The notes below the pieces were generated by a model. It had not been told where the DNA came from. It did not search any database and saw only the letters and a program-made list of their open reading frames with translations. The position numbers and the translations under genes are program-made. Of a DNA stretch of 64,000 bases, positions 1-8,444 are shown piece after piece. The stretch is from a virus, in IMG/VR virus record IMGVR_UViG_3300032315_001715, positions 372,001 through 436,000 of that record; one strand, 5' to 3'. Position 1 is the stretch's first letter, and each line of letters begins with the position of its first letter.

Positions 1-1
1 A

Positions 2-376
2 CATGTTACCGGATCTCGCCATTGGGACATTCCCAAGGGCAAGGTGGATCCTGGCGAATCCGAAATTGATGGTGCGGTGCGCGAGCTATACGAGGAAACC
101 AGCATGGTGGTTGACCCCGCCGTGCTGGTAGGGCTCGGTACCTTTCCTTACAAGCGAACCAAGGATCTCAGCCTTTGGCTGTATCGCACTGACATCATGC
201 CTGATCCCAAAACATTGGACTGTCTCAGCACCTTTGACTCTGGCAAGGGCGCAATGAAAAAGGAAATGGATGCGTTTGCGGTGGTGTCATGGGATAATGC
301 CCGAAATTACGTGATCCCGGACATGTGGGCGGTGCTGGAAAAGGTCAAGGCACTGATCGATGGCAAGAAAGCCTAA
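2..376 (+). CDS. Nudix hydrolase, 5' partial
   Basis: The frame is open from the left edge of the window, so the N-terminus is missing. The Nudix box is clear: G-x5-E-x7-REL-x-EE followed by TSM, with Ser where the consensus has Gly. Family members hydrolyse nucleoside diphosphates linked to another moiety (NTPs, ADP-ribose, NAD, capped RNA); the substrate cannot be read from this fragment. The GTG at 44 lies inside the Nudix box and is not the start. The last codons overlap the next gene by 17 nt, which suggests co-transcription. The only oddity is the Gly to Ser change in the box, which is tolerated in many phage members. Confidence 0.85.
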   Translation, partial: HVTGSRHWDIPKGKVDPGESEIDGAVRELYEETSMVVDPAVLVGLGTFPYKRTKDLSLWLYRTDIMPDPKTLDCLSTFDSGKGAMKKEMDAFAVVSWDNARNYVIPDMWAVLEKVKALIDGKKA

Positions 377-887
377 AACTTCCCCGTCGACGCACGCATT
401 TATTGTGTTAATGGGATGCGTGATACTGCATTTTCAGGTGGCTATGTTTGCACCAGATACTGTGTTTTGGTCGATTGTTTACGTAAGCCTAGCAGTTATT
501 ACCATGATCCTAGCGATAGCTCCTTTTGTTGTCTCACGACGATGGGCAGTTTTGATCCTATCATGCTTTTATAGAAACTCCGTTCCGGTAGAGCTCATTG
601 ACCATGAAGGTGATCGGTATTATAGCCTTGCTGGTACCGATTCTGATGGACGGCTCGCGGCCCCGGTTCATTGGTCAACAAACATTGGGCATTGCATGCT
701 CAATGACGATGGCCGTGTTGATCCACGAAGCGACTCCTCATATGTGTATCTTTGGGCTCCGTTGCGGCGGAAAGAGCGTGTCTTCCATATGCTGCGGAAT
801 GATTTTCCCGACCTTGCCCAGCTGGACGAGCTTGACGTGCAGGAATGCCGTGTTATTATGAGGAACGCTTACAAAAACGGAGATTAA
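360..887 (+). CDS. small membrane protein, unknown function
   Basis: A 175-residue protein with two hydrophobic segments (about residues 12-32 and 36-58) followed by a soluble, acidic C-terminal domain of about 110 residues rich in Asp and aromatic residues. This predicts an inner-membrane hairpin with a cytoplasmic tail. No family is recognised. It overlaps the end of the Nudix gene and ends 2 nt before the Thg1 start, so the three genes look like one operon. The function is unknown. Confidence 0.6.
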   Translation: MARKPKTSPSTHAFIVLMGCVILHFQVAMFAPDTVFWSIVYVSLAVITMILAIAPFVVSRRWAVLILSCFYRNSVPVELIDHEGDRYYSLAGTDSDGRLAAPVHWSTNIGHCMLNDDGRVDPRSDSSYVYLWAPLRRKERVFHMLRNDFPDLAQLDELDVQECRVIMRNAYKNGD

Positions 888-889
888 CG

Positions 890-1702
890 ATGATCGGTGA
901 TGCACTTGGCGACCGCATGAAAACCTACGAAGCACAGGAAACCGCCCGTCGGTTCCTTCCTGGTTTGCCCATTTATGCCCGCATTGACGGGCGTGGATTC
1001 AGCAAGTTCACCAAGGGCATGCAACGTCCGTATGATCCTCGCATGAGCGCTGCCATGGTCGACGCTACCAAGACGCTGGTTGAGCAAACCCATGCAACCA
1101 TTGGATATGTGCAAAGCGACGAGATCAGCCTCGTCTGGATCCCCACGGAGAACGGACACGGGTGGTTTGATGGCAAGACCATGAAGATGGCCAGCGTTCT
1201 AGCCGGCCTCACCACGGCGTCGTTCATCGGGGCAATGGCGGATCATTTTGATGACTGGGAAATGCTGTTGTTCAAGCTGCCGCACTTTGACGCCCGCGTG
1301 ATCAGCATGCCTAGTGAAACGGAAGCGGCTAACATGCTGCTGTGGCGAAACCTCGATGCTACCAAGAATGCCGTTAGCATGGCCGCAAGCCACTACTACA
1401 GCCACAAGGAGCTACACGGCAAGAACGGCAGCGAAAAGCAGGAGATGCTATTCCAAAAGGAGGTGAATTTCAACGATTATCCCTTTTTCTTCAAACGTGG
1501 AACGTTTGTTCGTCGGATGGCCACGGAGCGCACGCTCACTACCGACGAACTTGCTCGCATCCCGGAGAATCATCGGCCGTCAGCCGATCAACTCCTGGTG
1601 AGGACCGAGGTTGTTGATTTTGATCTTCCTCCTCTCAATCGGATCTCAAACCGTACCGATGTTTTGTTCCGTGCTGCCGATGTGGTGGTAAATATCGGGT
1701 AA
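890..1702 (+). CDS. thg1: Thg1-like tRNA 3'-5' polymerase (tRNA-His guanylyltransferase family)
   Basis: A 270-residue protein with family hallmarks: GDRMKTYE near the N-terminus, ARIDGRGFSKFTKGM (metal-binding Asp, Gly-rich turn) at about residues 30-45, and YVQSDEISLVW carrying the second acidic pair at about 75-85. Thg1 adds G-1 to tRNA-His; bacterial and phage Thg1-like proteins also repair 5'-truncated tRNAs by templated 3'-5' addition. The start at 890 follows ACGGAGA and gives the conserved GDxMKxYE N-terminus; an upstream in-frame ATG at 845 lies within the preceding gene. The phage also carries two tRNAs with a His anticodon (about 41.5 and 41.8 kb), one with encoded G-1 and C73 and one without. 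Confidence 0.9.
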   Translation: MIGDALGDRMKTYEAQETARRFLPGLPIYARIDGRGFSKFTKGMQRPYDPRMSAAMVDATKTLVEQTHATIGYVQSDEISLVWIPTENGHGWFDGKTMKMASVLAGLTTASFIGAMADHFDDWEMLLFKLPHFDARVISMPSETEAANMLLWRNLDATKNAVSMAASHYYSHKELHGKNGSEKQEMLFQKEVNFNDYPFFFKRGTFVRRMATERTLTTDELARIPENHRPSADQLLVRTEVVDFDLPPLNRISNRTDVLFRAADVVVNIG

Positions 1703-1854
1703 CACAACCAGAGGACAACGCCGTGCATGCAACATCACCTAGCGTAAACCCGTTGACATGGTCATAACGCTAGGTCGATCTCTATGGAAAATCGCGTTTA
1801 TCCAACATATATTTTCAATGAGATCAACAAGTTAATCTCAGCACCATCTAGCTC
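1703..1854 (+). other. intergenic stretch with an inverted repeat and a weak promoter-like site
   Basis: It contains TTGACA at 1753 with no convincing -10 box at the expected spacing. An 8-bp inverted repeat (CCTAGCGT / ACGCTAGG) brackets it and could be an operator or a loose hairpin. No gene is seen. Confidence 0.3.
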
Positions 1855-3033
1855 ATGCAGCATGGTAGCAATGTGACTAATCATACATCCTCAACCTGGT
1901 GCGGTCGCTTGTTTGGTGACTACCTGATGAATTGGTCACAGGGACAGTGGAGGTCCTGCTGCAAGATGCCCTGGGATGTTGTTCAATCTCACGGCACTTC
2001 TCCGTGGCAGCAGGATCGCATCGATCAACGCAGATCTGCCGCATTGAACGGCATTCGTCATCAAGATTGCATATCTTGCTGGCAAGAGGAAGATCGAGGA
2101 TTGCCCAGCTTTCGACAAACCGCCGCAAGCTCAAAGATCATGAATCGATTCATATTGAATCTAGGAAATACCTGCAATCTAGCCTGCACATATTGCTACA
2201 GCGGTAACAGTTCAATATGGGCAAACAAAAACGGAAACCATCCACGGATACCGACCGATATATTGTTACAGCAGGAAACATTTTGGAAATGGTGGGATGC
2301 TGAAAAGAACCGCATAGAACGATTGGTGATTTCAGGTGGAGAACCCAGCCTAATGTCCGAAATGTATTCCTGGGTTGACAGGGCCGGCATTTCTGGAAAG
2401 GAAATATTGTTCAATACCAACGCAGCATCAAACCACCATTGGTGGTCAAGATTCCTGTCAAAGATGGATGAATTATCAGATGATAATCGCATCATAATAC
2501 GTGTTAGCATGGATGCGGTTGGTGATCGATTTGAATGGATACGCACCGGTCTTGATTGGGCGGTGTTTGAACGCAACATGCGAGAACTTGGGTCGTTAGC
2601 ATCGACCAAGAACATACTGGTTCGTATCAGCCCGACCCTGTCGTGCCTAACGCTTGAAGGCGTGCTGGAAACCGCGACATGGACCAACCGATTCTCACGA
2701 TCGATTGATAACGGATCAAAGATCGTGCAATATGACGCATTTAGCATGGTCAGTGATCCCATGCAGCAACGTCCAGATCCGTGGCTTGGTTACTTTAAAA
2801 GTGATATGGAAGAGATCATGGAGATGATGTCCGATGCTAACATTAATCAAGATGCCGTGATGCAGATACGGGGATTAATGAGGCTGGCTGACAAGGTTAT
2901 CCCAACGGTTGAAAATGCCAGCGGGGTTGTTAGCACCATGGATTCACTGGAGAAACAATGGAATAAGTCTCCTTGGTCGGCAGCATTTCCCAGGCTGCAT
3001 CGGGCCGTGTCAGCAACCCTGTCATTGGGTTAA
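1855..3033 (+). CDS. radical SAM enzyme with accessory Cys clusters
   Basis: A 392-residue protein. The radical SAM signature CNLACTYC (Cys about 107, 111, 114) is followed by VISGGEPSL, the GGE motif that binds SAM. Extra cysteines precede it (CC about 35-36; CISC about 72-75), as in radical SAM proteins with an auxiliary Fe-S or SPASM/twitch-type site. The substrate is not evident. It runs convergently into the QueC-like gene, ending 2 nt from that gene's stop codon. Radical SAM chemistry next to a QueC-like ATPase hints at base modification, but this protein does not resemble QueE. There is no good Shine-Dalgarno before 1855. Confidence 0.8.
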   Translation: MQHGSNVTNHTSSTWCGRLFGDYLMNWSQGQWRSCCKMPWDVVQSHGTSPWQQDRIDQRRSAALNGIRHQDCISCWQEEDRGLPSFRQTAASSKIMNRFILNLGNTCNLACTYCYSGNSSIWANKNGNHPRIPTDILLQQETFWKWWDAEKNRIERLVISGGEPSLMSEMYSWVDRAGISGKEILFNTNAASNHHWWSRFLSKMDELSDDNRIIIRVSMDAVGDRFEWIRTGLDWAVFERNMRELGSLASTKNILVRISPTLSCLTLEGVLETATWTNRFSRSIDNGSKIVQYDAFSMVSDPMQQRPDPWLGYFKSDMEEIMEMMSDANINQDAVMQIRGLMRLADKVIPTVENASGVVSTMDSLEKQWNKSPWSAAFPRLHRAVSATLSLG

Positions 3034-3034
3034 A

Positions 3035-3694
3035 TCAACCCATGCCGGGATCGTCCCGGCCAACGCATGCAAATCCCCATGCACGTTCCCGGCAATGGAA
3101 ACACTTACCACATCGTGGGCCGGATATGTGTTGTGTGCAGGATCTTGCCAAGCGGAACATTTCCTCTTGGTTGTTTTCAAACACCAGGTCAACCGTGTGA
3201 AACTTGTAAAGATGCAGGAATGGTAGCCATACCATTCCGCCTTCGCCCTTGCTTCGTTCCGGCCGCCCAATGGGATTGCCCTGGGCATCCTTTGGCCATC
3301 GGCTGTAATCCCAGGTAGGCGTGGCGTTTGACGCATAGAATACATAGTTGATTTCCGGATATTTTCTAGAGATTTCTCTCCACGCGGCTTCTCCCTGATC
3401 CCTGTGATGTATGTCTGGATTACCAACCTCGATCGGCTGCGGTAGATCATACGGGAACTGGGTGTTGATGTAGTTGACCATCGCTGCTGAGCTTTGTACC
3501 ATTTCATTCTTCTTAAGCATGACGAATGGTTGTATGTTTGGCTTCCAGCCGAGCTCACCGTGTGCCTTGAGCAAGAGATACAGCAATATACCGCTGTCTA
3601 TTCCGCCGCTGAGCATCATCCCGTATCTGCGATTTTCCTCGATGTTGAGCCGTATCTCGGTCCCATCGATCCTTGACTTGATGATCCTAATCAT
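3035..3694 (-). CDS. PP-loop ATPase, QueC-like
   Basis: A 219-residue protein, the usual QueC length. The PP-loop SGGIDSG lies at about residues 30-36. Near the C-terminus the QueC-type zinc motif is complete: SC, eight residues, then CGKCFHC followed by Arg, aromatic and the AVG/DP tail. QueC converts 7-carboxy-7-deazaguanine to preQ0, used for queuosine in tRNA or for 7-deazaguanine DNA modification in phages. No QueD, QueE, FolE or transglycosylase is in this window, so the end product is open. The ATG lies 5 nt after a TAAATA box (3700-3705), which implies a leaderless late transcript. Other PP-loop proteins lack this Cys pattern. Confidence 0.75.
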   Translation of the reverse strand: MIRIIKSRIDGTEIRLNIEENRRYGMMLSGGIDSGILLYLLLKAHGELGWKPNIQPFVMLKKNEMVQSSAAMVNYINTQFPYDLPQPIEVGNPDIHHRDQGEAAWREISRKYPEINYVFYASNATPTWDYSRWPKDAQGNPIGRPERSKGEGGMVWLPFLHLYKFHTVDLVFENNQEEMFRLARSCTQHISGPRCGKCFHCRERAWGFACVGRDDPGMG

Positions 3695-3699
3695 GCTGA

Positions 3700-3705
3700 T
3701 ATTTA
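3700..3705 (-). promoter_or_regulatory. T4-type late promoter box, TAAATA
   Basis: The box is 5 nt upstream of the ATG of the QueC-like gene, so the expected transcription start falls at the start codon. Confidence 0.5.
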
Positions 3706-3732
3706 CCGTGTGACCGATTGCCGCCAGAAAAC

Positions 3733-3762
3733 AAGAAAGGCGGGATTTCTCCCGCCTTTCTT
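3733..3762 (-). terminator. Rho-independent terminator
   Basis: A perfect 12-bp stem (AAGAAAGGCGGG with its complement) and 6-nt loop, followed on the minus strand by a T-rich tract (CTTGTTTTC). It sits just after the outer-membrane protein gene and before the QueC-like gene. Confidence 0.85.
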
Positions 3763-3787
3763 GCCGTGTTAACCTTGATTGTATGGA

Positions 3788-4429
3788 TCAGAAGCGGATG
3801 TTTAGGCCGCCGGTAACCATGTGTTGGTTGTAGGTTTCGCCGGCATTGAACGCACCAACATAGCGATAGCGAGCATCGAGATCAACGTTGCTTACGATAT
3901 TGAGCCGCACACCGCCGCCTACGTTATACAGGGCAAGATTGGAGCCGCTGTCACGCATGCCGAACGCATTACAGCACATTCCGCCGCCTGCTAGAACATA
4001 CGGAGTTACGGCAGTTTCACCCAACCTCTGGCTGGCAACAAGATTGCCCATTACCATCTGGCCATCGCCGCCGTTGTTCTGACGGTTGTAATCGTAAGTC
4101 AGCTCACCGGCTAGATTCCGATGGAACTGATAGCCAACCAACCCGCCGACCTGGTAGTCGGTAGAATCACGGAAATTGCTGCCGGCATTCATTCCGAGAT
4201 AAATTCTAGAGAGATTCATTCCGGTGCTAGCAGGGGCAGCAACGGTTGGCGTAACGGCAGCAGCGGTTGTTACCGGATCGGCTGCCGACGGACGAAGAAC
4301 TTCCAGCACCTGTGCGTTCAGTTGATCGGCAACATTGTCGTTGCTACGGCGTCGGGTTTGTGCATCAGCTGAGGTAGCGCTGACCGTGAGTATCAGGGCA
4401 AGTGTTGCCCCGATGACGTTCTTAATCAT
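3788..4429 (-). CDS. outer-membrane beta-barrel protein
   Basis: A 213-residue protein with a typical Sec signal peptide (hydrophobic core residues 5-18, cleavage after ADA), a 40-residue Ala/Thr/Pro-rich linker, then alternating hydrophobic/polar strands such as IYLGMNAGS, GGLVGYQF and GGGVRLNIV, ending in an aromatic residue (NIRF), the outer-membrane beta-barrel export signal. It resembles small 8-strand OmpA/OmpX-type barrels. Phage-encoded barrels of this kind (for example Lom) alter the host surface after infection. AAAGGAAC precedes the ATG, and the gene has its own terminator, so it forms a single-gene transcription unit. Confidence 0.8.
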   Translation of the reverse strand: MIKNVIGATLALILTVSATSADAQTRRRSNDNVADQLNAQVLEVLRPSAADPVTTAAAVTPTVAAPASTGMNLSRIYLGMNAGSNFRDSTDYQVGGLVGYQFHRNLAGELTYDYNRQNNGGDGQMVMGNLVASQRLGETAVTPYVLAGGGMCCNAFGMRDSGSNLALYNVGGGVRLNIVSNVDLDARYRYVGAFNAGETYNQHMVTGGLNIRF

Positions 4430-4599
4430 TTGATGTTCCTTTCATGAATGGATACAAATTGGCTGCCTTAACGTTGATATTCCTAGGCAGCACTGAACAA
4501 CTATGCATGATATGCGATCGGTGAGCAATATATGCCGCTGAATCTTGTTTGATTGAGGTCAACGACCGACAGGATAACACGCTTTGAGTTATATGTGGG

Positions 4600-4607
4600 T
4601 ATAAATA
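4600..4607 (+). promoter_or_regulatory. T4-type late promoter, TATAAATA
   Basis: An exact T4 late consensus about 60 nt before the GTG start of the 423-residue protein gene, leaving an ordinary 5' leader with a strong ribosome binding site. Confidence 0.7.
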
Positions 4608-4667
4608 ACTCTGTCCCTGTATGGGTCGGTGAGAATTTCCTCATCGACAAGGTAGGAGGTAAAAACT

Positions 4668-5939
4668 GTGGACAAGAACCTAAAAGCCGAGCTCGTGGCT
4701 CTGCGCAACGAAGTGCTGACAAATCTCAAGAATATCGAGAACGTGGTTGGCAAGATAGACCATAAGCTGCAAGATGAGGACGAGATAGCCTGTTTGCTAC
4801 GCTGTCCAACGCTTGATGCCTTGCTGCAACAATGCAAGACCATCAAATGGCATCCTGATACAGTGTCATGGAAAATTGACACATTTTTAAGAACTGTCAA
4901 GGATGTCGAGGATCTCATGTCGGTGTCAACCGCTGATCGATACACCGATGCCATGGTGAAGATCATTGATTTTTCCAAGAGATTGGATAAAAGGATGGGA
5001 GGTATTCCAGGGCGTTCGCCCAGCGATGAATACTGGGATAGCATTGAACCTGGCACCAACGATCGTGCGGTTGAGCAGCTATATGAGACCAAGATCAAGG
5101 AAGGCGACATCGAGCCACCAGCGGTTGCTGTTGACGACGCTGACGTTAAACACGCATTGGATCGCTTGAATCGCCGGCTTGATCAGCGAGAACCAATATA
5201 CACTAGCGATCTGCCAACCGATGCTGATGTTAGTCAAGCACCGGAATGGGCCCGGCACGTCGATCATAAAAGCAGCATGCAGATCCTAAAGGAAGCTGCT
5301 GAATGGGACGATGATAGCCAAACCCTGTTTGGACGCATGTGGAATAGAACAGCCCAGCGTCGCGTTGACACCATGGAAGCGGTGATGAACGAGGCCATTA
5401 CGCATGTTCGATCATATAACTACTACAATGAACGGATAACCATCAAAAACCAAGATGATGCCAAGAACCTGGTAGCCAAGTACGAGGCCTTGGAGCTTGC
5501 CAAGCTTCGGGTCATTGAGACCCTACAGGGATTTGATCGAAAGACCATCCAAGAGATACTTGATTCGGCGTCGGGCACTAATAATGTGCTAGAAACCGAC
5601 GCTCGGGAAGAAAATCTTGAAAATTGGGTAAGATACTATGATTGGTATCTGCGCTTGGTTACCGAGCTTGAAACCATTGCCAAGACCATGCCCCAGGGTG
5701 CTGAGGTTGCATTGAGCTGCATGAGCACGCTCAAGATAATATCAGCTAACAAGGAACTGGAAATCTGGGATCCAATGGTAATAGATCCGCAAACCTTTGA
5801 GATGGTTCCCATGAAGATACCACCGGCAAAGCTGGATGCCTTTAGGCAAAAGGCTAGGTCAGATTATCTACGTGATCTCAAGAACGCATATGCGTGGTTA
5901 GAACGAAACAAGCAAGCTCCGGCTGCTGCGGTCGGCTAA
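4668..5939 (+). CDS. conserved-looking 423-residue protein, unknown function
   Basis: The start is GTG at 4668, preceded by AGGAGG at good spacing. The protein is hydrophilic and mostly helical. The N-terminal 60 residues look like a coiled coil (LKAELVALRNEVLTNLKNIE), the middle is acidic, and the C-terminus is Ala-rich. No enzyme motif or membrane segment is seen. The exact TATAAATA box upstream marks it as a late gene, so a virion or morphogenesis role is possible, but this is inference. The stop codon overlaps the convergent neighbour by 4 nt. Confidence 0.75.
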   Translation: MDKNLKAELVALRNEVLTNLKNIENVVGKIDHKLQDEDEIACLLRCPTLDALLQQCKTIKWHPDTVSWKIDTFLRTVKDVEDLMSVSTADRYTDAMVKIIDFSKRLDKRMGGIPGRSPSDEYWDSIEPGTNDRAVEQLYETKIKEGDIEPPAVAVDDADVKHALDRLNRRLDQREPIYTSDLPTDADVSQAPEWARHVDHKSSMQILKEAAEWDDDSQTLFGRMWNRTAQRRVDTMEAVMNEAITHVRSYNYYNERITIKNQDDAKNLVAKYEALELAKLRVIETLQGFDRKTIQEILDSASGTNNVLETDAREENLENWVRYYDWYLRLVTELETIAKTMPQGAEVALSCMSTLKIISANKELEIWDPMVIDPQTFEMVPMKIPPAKLDAFRQKARSDYLRDLKNAYAWLERNKQAPAAAVG

Positions 5940-6376
5940 GCGTATTCGTAGTTAACGGTGCCGGTGTTTTCTCTCAGCAACACGGCACCGTTTTTCATAT
6001 GAAATCTACGAGCCATCGAGGTTTGTGGGCTCAGGGTGACAAATCGACTGACGCTGGGCCTGGTTTTTTCGATGTAGCGCCTAGCATCAAATATCAATTT
6101 ACCACCAGCACCGGGTCGATAGCTCCATATGGTATAGAACACCGCAACAACACTGTTGCCGGCATCATCTAGCATTTCGTCGACGGTTTTAGGTACACCC
6201 GTGCAATACTTCACGCACACCGCTGCCGTGGGCGCATCCTGTTCGTCGACCAGCACGATGATTTCTGAATGCTGCCCGATGCGTTGCTCGATCGGTATCT
6301 CCGGTCTAACCGGATCATCATTGATCAACGAACACCATGTATCGTTGGTCGAATTAATCACTCGAAGATATGACAT
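5936..6376 (-). CDS. GNAT-like acyltransferase fold protein
   Basis: A 146-residue protein. The layout suits an N-acetyltransferase fold: a central strand IIVLVDEQDAPTAAVCVKY, a later FYTIWSYRPGAGGKLIF with an RPGAGGK turn like the acetyl-CoA pyrophosphate loop, then a SRFVTLSPQTSMARRFHMK segment. Pairwise similarity to known GNATs is weak, so the fold is tentative and the substrate unknown. The ATG at 6376 follows GGGAAGGG. A late box (6401-6407) lies about 25 nt upstream. Confidence 0.55.
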   Translation of the reverse strand: MSYLRVINSTNDTWCSLINDDPVRPEIPIEQRIGQHSEIIVLVDEQDAPTAAVCVKYCTGVPKTVDEMLDDAGNSVVAVFYTIWSYRPGAGGKLIFDARRYIEKTRPSVSRFVTLSPQTSMARRFHMKNGAVLLRENTGTVNYEYA

Positions 6377-6400
6377 GGGCAACCCTTCCCTTTAACGGGG

Positions 6401-6407
6401 TATTTAT
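6401..6407 (-). promoter_or_regulatory. T4-type late promoter box (AATAAATA)
   Basis: A minus-strand late box 25 nt before the GNAT-like gene, overlapping the last codon of the DUF3307 gene. It has a normal leader with a Shine-Dalgarno. Confidence 0.55.
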
Positions 6408-6787
6408 TAACTGATGGCCCACCAAACTAAAACGATATACGTCAGTTGATGCAGGAATTGATCCAAGCCGGTTAATGCCCAAAACTGTGGATGCGTTGTG
6501 GCTCCCCAGCCCTTGATGCGATTGATGTTCATCTTTGCCCAGTCAATGTGATAGTGGACCAAGAAGTTCGCTGCCAATACCGCAAAGGCGGTGGTCATCG
6601 GAAAGAACGGCATAAAGCATGCGGCAGTACCGACGGAATTTTTAAGGGCATGCCTGATTCCACCGAAGTGGAGATATGTGCCCTTGTTCTGCCATTCATA
6701 CGGGGGTTGCCAGCACCAATCAACGATGAGATGCTTGACCTGCAACATTGCCAGTAGAATGAGGAGTGTTGTGGCTGCATGTTCCAT
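6407..6787 (-). CDS. DUF3307-type integral membrane protein
   Basis: A 126-residue protein. It has the DUF3307 layout: an N-terminal helix ending in KHLIVDWCWQP with the conserved Asp, then NKGTYLHFGGIRHALKN (Asn-Lys-Gly and paired His), a hydrophobic segment, HYHIDWAKMNINR, and a C-terminal membrane helix. Three to four membrane segments are predicted. The family occurs in bacteria and large phages; its biochemical role is unknown. It lies just downstream of a tRNA-Cys gene. Confidence 0.75.
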   Translation of the reverse strand: MEHAATTLLILLAMLQVKHLIVDWCWQPPYEWQNKGTYLHFGGIRHALKNSVGTAACFMPFFPMTTAFAVLAANFLVHYHIDWAKMNINRIKGWGATTHPQFWALTGLDQFLHQLTYIVLVWWAIS

Positions 6788-6821
6788 TGGAAACCAATGA
6801 TTTTATCTCTGGTCGAAAGTA

Positions 6822-6897
6822 TGGAGGATGCGGCCCGGAATCTCACCGTCGTTCTCCGGTTTTGCAGACCGGCGCAATAATACTCTGCCACGCATCC
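6822..6897 (-). tRNA. tRNA-Cys(GCA), degenerate T arm
   Basis: Acceptor GGATGCG/CGCATCC plus encoded CCA, a good D arm and a perfect anticodon arm (CCGGT-CTGCAAA-ACCGG). The T arm is poor: only a 3-bp core pairs, and no TTC is present. It is possibly not functional. Two further Cys(GCA) copies occur at about 31.5 kb. Confidence 0.6.
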
Positions 6898-6977
6898 ATA
6901 AGCTCTTTGCTGTGTAACTATATCACTGTTGCACGGCATTGGTCAATGTTAATTTTGATTAGATCGCTGTGTTTTGT

Positions 6978-7463
6978 TCAACTGATCGGCATCTTGTATG
7001 GGATTCTCGACGCGACTTCCTCGTATGTTTGATCAAAGATGGAGATCTTAAACAAAATCCGTGGATTTGGTCCATTTTGCACCGCATGAGGTACGGTGGT
7101 GTTTAGCAGTGCTTGGCGATAAAAGACCTCACCGGATCGAAATGATATCGGTGCCGGATCGTCGCTGAGCACCATGTTGATCGAACACAAGGTGTTGATG
7201 TCCGTGTGCCAGTCCAGGAAAGACCCTGGATCTTGGAAGTAGAATCTCGGTTTACCATTGATTTTTAGATCTTCAACGATCTGCTGTATGTAAGGGCTGT
7301 CCCAGTATCCGATCTTAAAATATTCCTGGGATTTTCTCGCGGATTGTCCAGCCCTGAGCTCGTTAAATCCCTTGGCGATCTTCATGGCTCCCAGCGCATC
7401 GTCCATTAGACGTGCCATATCGAGCGGATAGTTTAGATGTGTTAACGGGGGCAAGTTGCTCAT
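6978..7463 (-). CDS. 2OG-Fe(II) oxygenase-like protein
   Basis: A 161-residue protein. The metal triad is readable: HTD in FLDWHTDINTLCSI (about residue 87), a distal His in TVPHAVQNG (about 127), and an Arg in PRILFKISI for 2-oxoglutarate. This fits the prolyl/Asp-Asn hydroxylase superfamily. T4-like phages of aquatic bacteria often carry several such genes, with unknown targets. Four relatives lie at 27.0, 29.0, 29.8 and 31.7 kb. The gene stands alone between tRNA-Cys and the PspA operon. No strong ribosome binding site is seen. Confidence 0.75.
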   Translation of the reverse strand: MSNLPPLTHLNYPLDMARLMDDALGAMKIAKGFNELRAGQSARKSQEYFKIGYWDSPYIQQIVEDLKINGKPRFYFQDPGSFLDWHTDINTLCSINMVLSDDPAPISFRSGEVFYRQALLNTTVPHAVQNGPNPRILFKISIFDQTYEEVASRIPYKMPIS

Positions 7464-7626
7464 GATTAAGCCAATGTTGCTAGATTTGGTCCAATCGTGT
7501 CAAGATTTACGGATTATATGCAAACTGGACCTGCGGGAGTGAACCCCGCAGCACCACGCATCTTCGCGATCTTTTCGGTCTGTTCTCATGGAGAACGCCG
7601 GATCCTAACACTGATGCATCCAGTTA
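7464..7626 (-). other. intergenic stretch with an isolated tRNA T-arm-like hairpin
   Basis: At 7533-7549 the minus strand reads as a perfect T arm (GCGGG-GTTCACT-CCCGC) followed by AGGTCCA. No matching acceptor, D or anticodon arm was found upstream, so it is a tRNA remnant or minihelix. The same T-arm plus 4 nt plus CCA ending recurs inside the tRNA-Asn and tRNA-Lys inserts. Confidence 0.4.
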
Positions 7627-7656
7627 AGAAAGGGCGGTATTGCTACCGCCCTTTCT
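7627..7656 (-). terminator. terminator of the PspA operon
   Basis: A perfect 13-bp stem (AGAAAGGGCGGTA and complement) with a 4-nt loop, 27 nt after the last gene of the operon. The U-run is short. Confidence 0.75.
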
Positions 7657-7682
7657 GTCACGATGGTAAGCGCAAGCGTTGC

Positions 7683-8408
7683 TTACTTCTTGCCCTTGAG
7701 GGCAGCCAGCTTGTCCTGCAAGCTCGACGGCTTTGGACCATGATCAACCTCAGCCAGGGCAGCATTGATCGCCGCGTCGGCTTCAACCGCCTTGCCTAAC
7801 ACACCACTGCGGATGTTATCCGCTGCGGCCTTTTGGCGCGCTGCCGCAGCATTGGCACCCATGGCGTTGATGGCCACGTCTGCACCGCTCAGACCCTTGC
7901 TAAGGCCTGCCATGCGCTCGCGGTCTGCACGGCGCTGGTCGGCGATCTTGGCCTCCTGGAGCGCACGGGCCTGATCGCGCTTGGCCTGCTCGATCTTGGT
8001 GCGGCCTTCCATGACCAAGCGCTGGGCGTTTTCAGCCGCGGCGCGGGTCTCTGCGGCCCACAGCTCGGCATCCTGTGCTTCGGCCTCGGCACCTTCCACC
8101 TTGCTAGCCCATTCCAGCGCTTGGTCAGCGGCCTTGTTAGCCGCGGCGTCGTTCCCGGCACTGGCCAGCTTTTCGGCAGCAGCCGTGTAGCGATCGAGAT
8201 TATTGCGGATGTTAGCAACCGCATCGCGCGCGGTCTTGGCATCCTGTCCGGCCTTGGCAGCGTTGGTGGCCATCTCGCGGGCAGTGGCATCCCATTCGGC
8301 CAGCTGGGCTTCGCCCACGCTTTCTGGGTCCCACTTGGCAACCAGCTTGACGGCGCCGTCCTGCAGATCACGTACCTTGGTGGAAATGTAGTTGGTGATA
8401 AAGCTCAT
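7683..8408 (-). CDS. PspA/IM30-family membrane-stress protein
   Basis: A 241-residue, almost wholly helical Ala/Glu/Lys/Arg-rich coiled coil, the length and make-up of PspA/IM30 (ESCRT-III-like) proteins. An amphipathic N-terminus (SFITNYISTKVRDL) could bind membrane, and the C-terminal part (SGADVAINAMGANAAAARQKA) matches the typical PspA tail region. PspA polymers coat and stabilise stressed inner membranes. The identification is supported by the preceding DUF2491 gene: E. coli yjfJ (PspA family) and yjfK (DUF2491) are likewise adjacent. It is the third gene of a three-gene operon and is followed by a terminator. Such a module could protect the membrane during infection or block superinfection; that is inference. 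Confidence 0.75.
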   Translation of the reverse strand: MSFITNYISTKVRDLQDGAVKLVAKWDPESVGEAQLAEWDATAREMATNAAKAGQDAKTARDAVANIRNNLDRYTAAAEKLASAGNDAAANKAADQALEWASKVEGAEAEAQDAELWAAETRAAAENAQRLVMEGRTKIEQAKRDQARALQEAKIADQRRADRERMAGLSKGLSGADVAINAMGANAAAARQKAAADNIRSGVLGKAVEADAAINAALAEVDHGPKPSSLQDKLAALKGKK

Positions 8409-8444
8409 GTTTCTATCCTTTTAGAATGATTGGTTGAATTCGAA

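Noticed and set aside
7889-8371. Alternative minus-strand frame within the PspA-like gene
   Set aside because: An out-of-frame shadow of a high-GC Ala-rich gene, without ribosome site.
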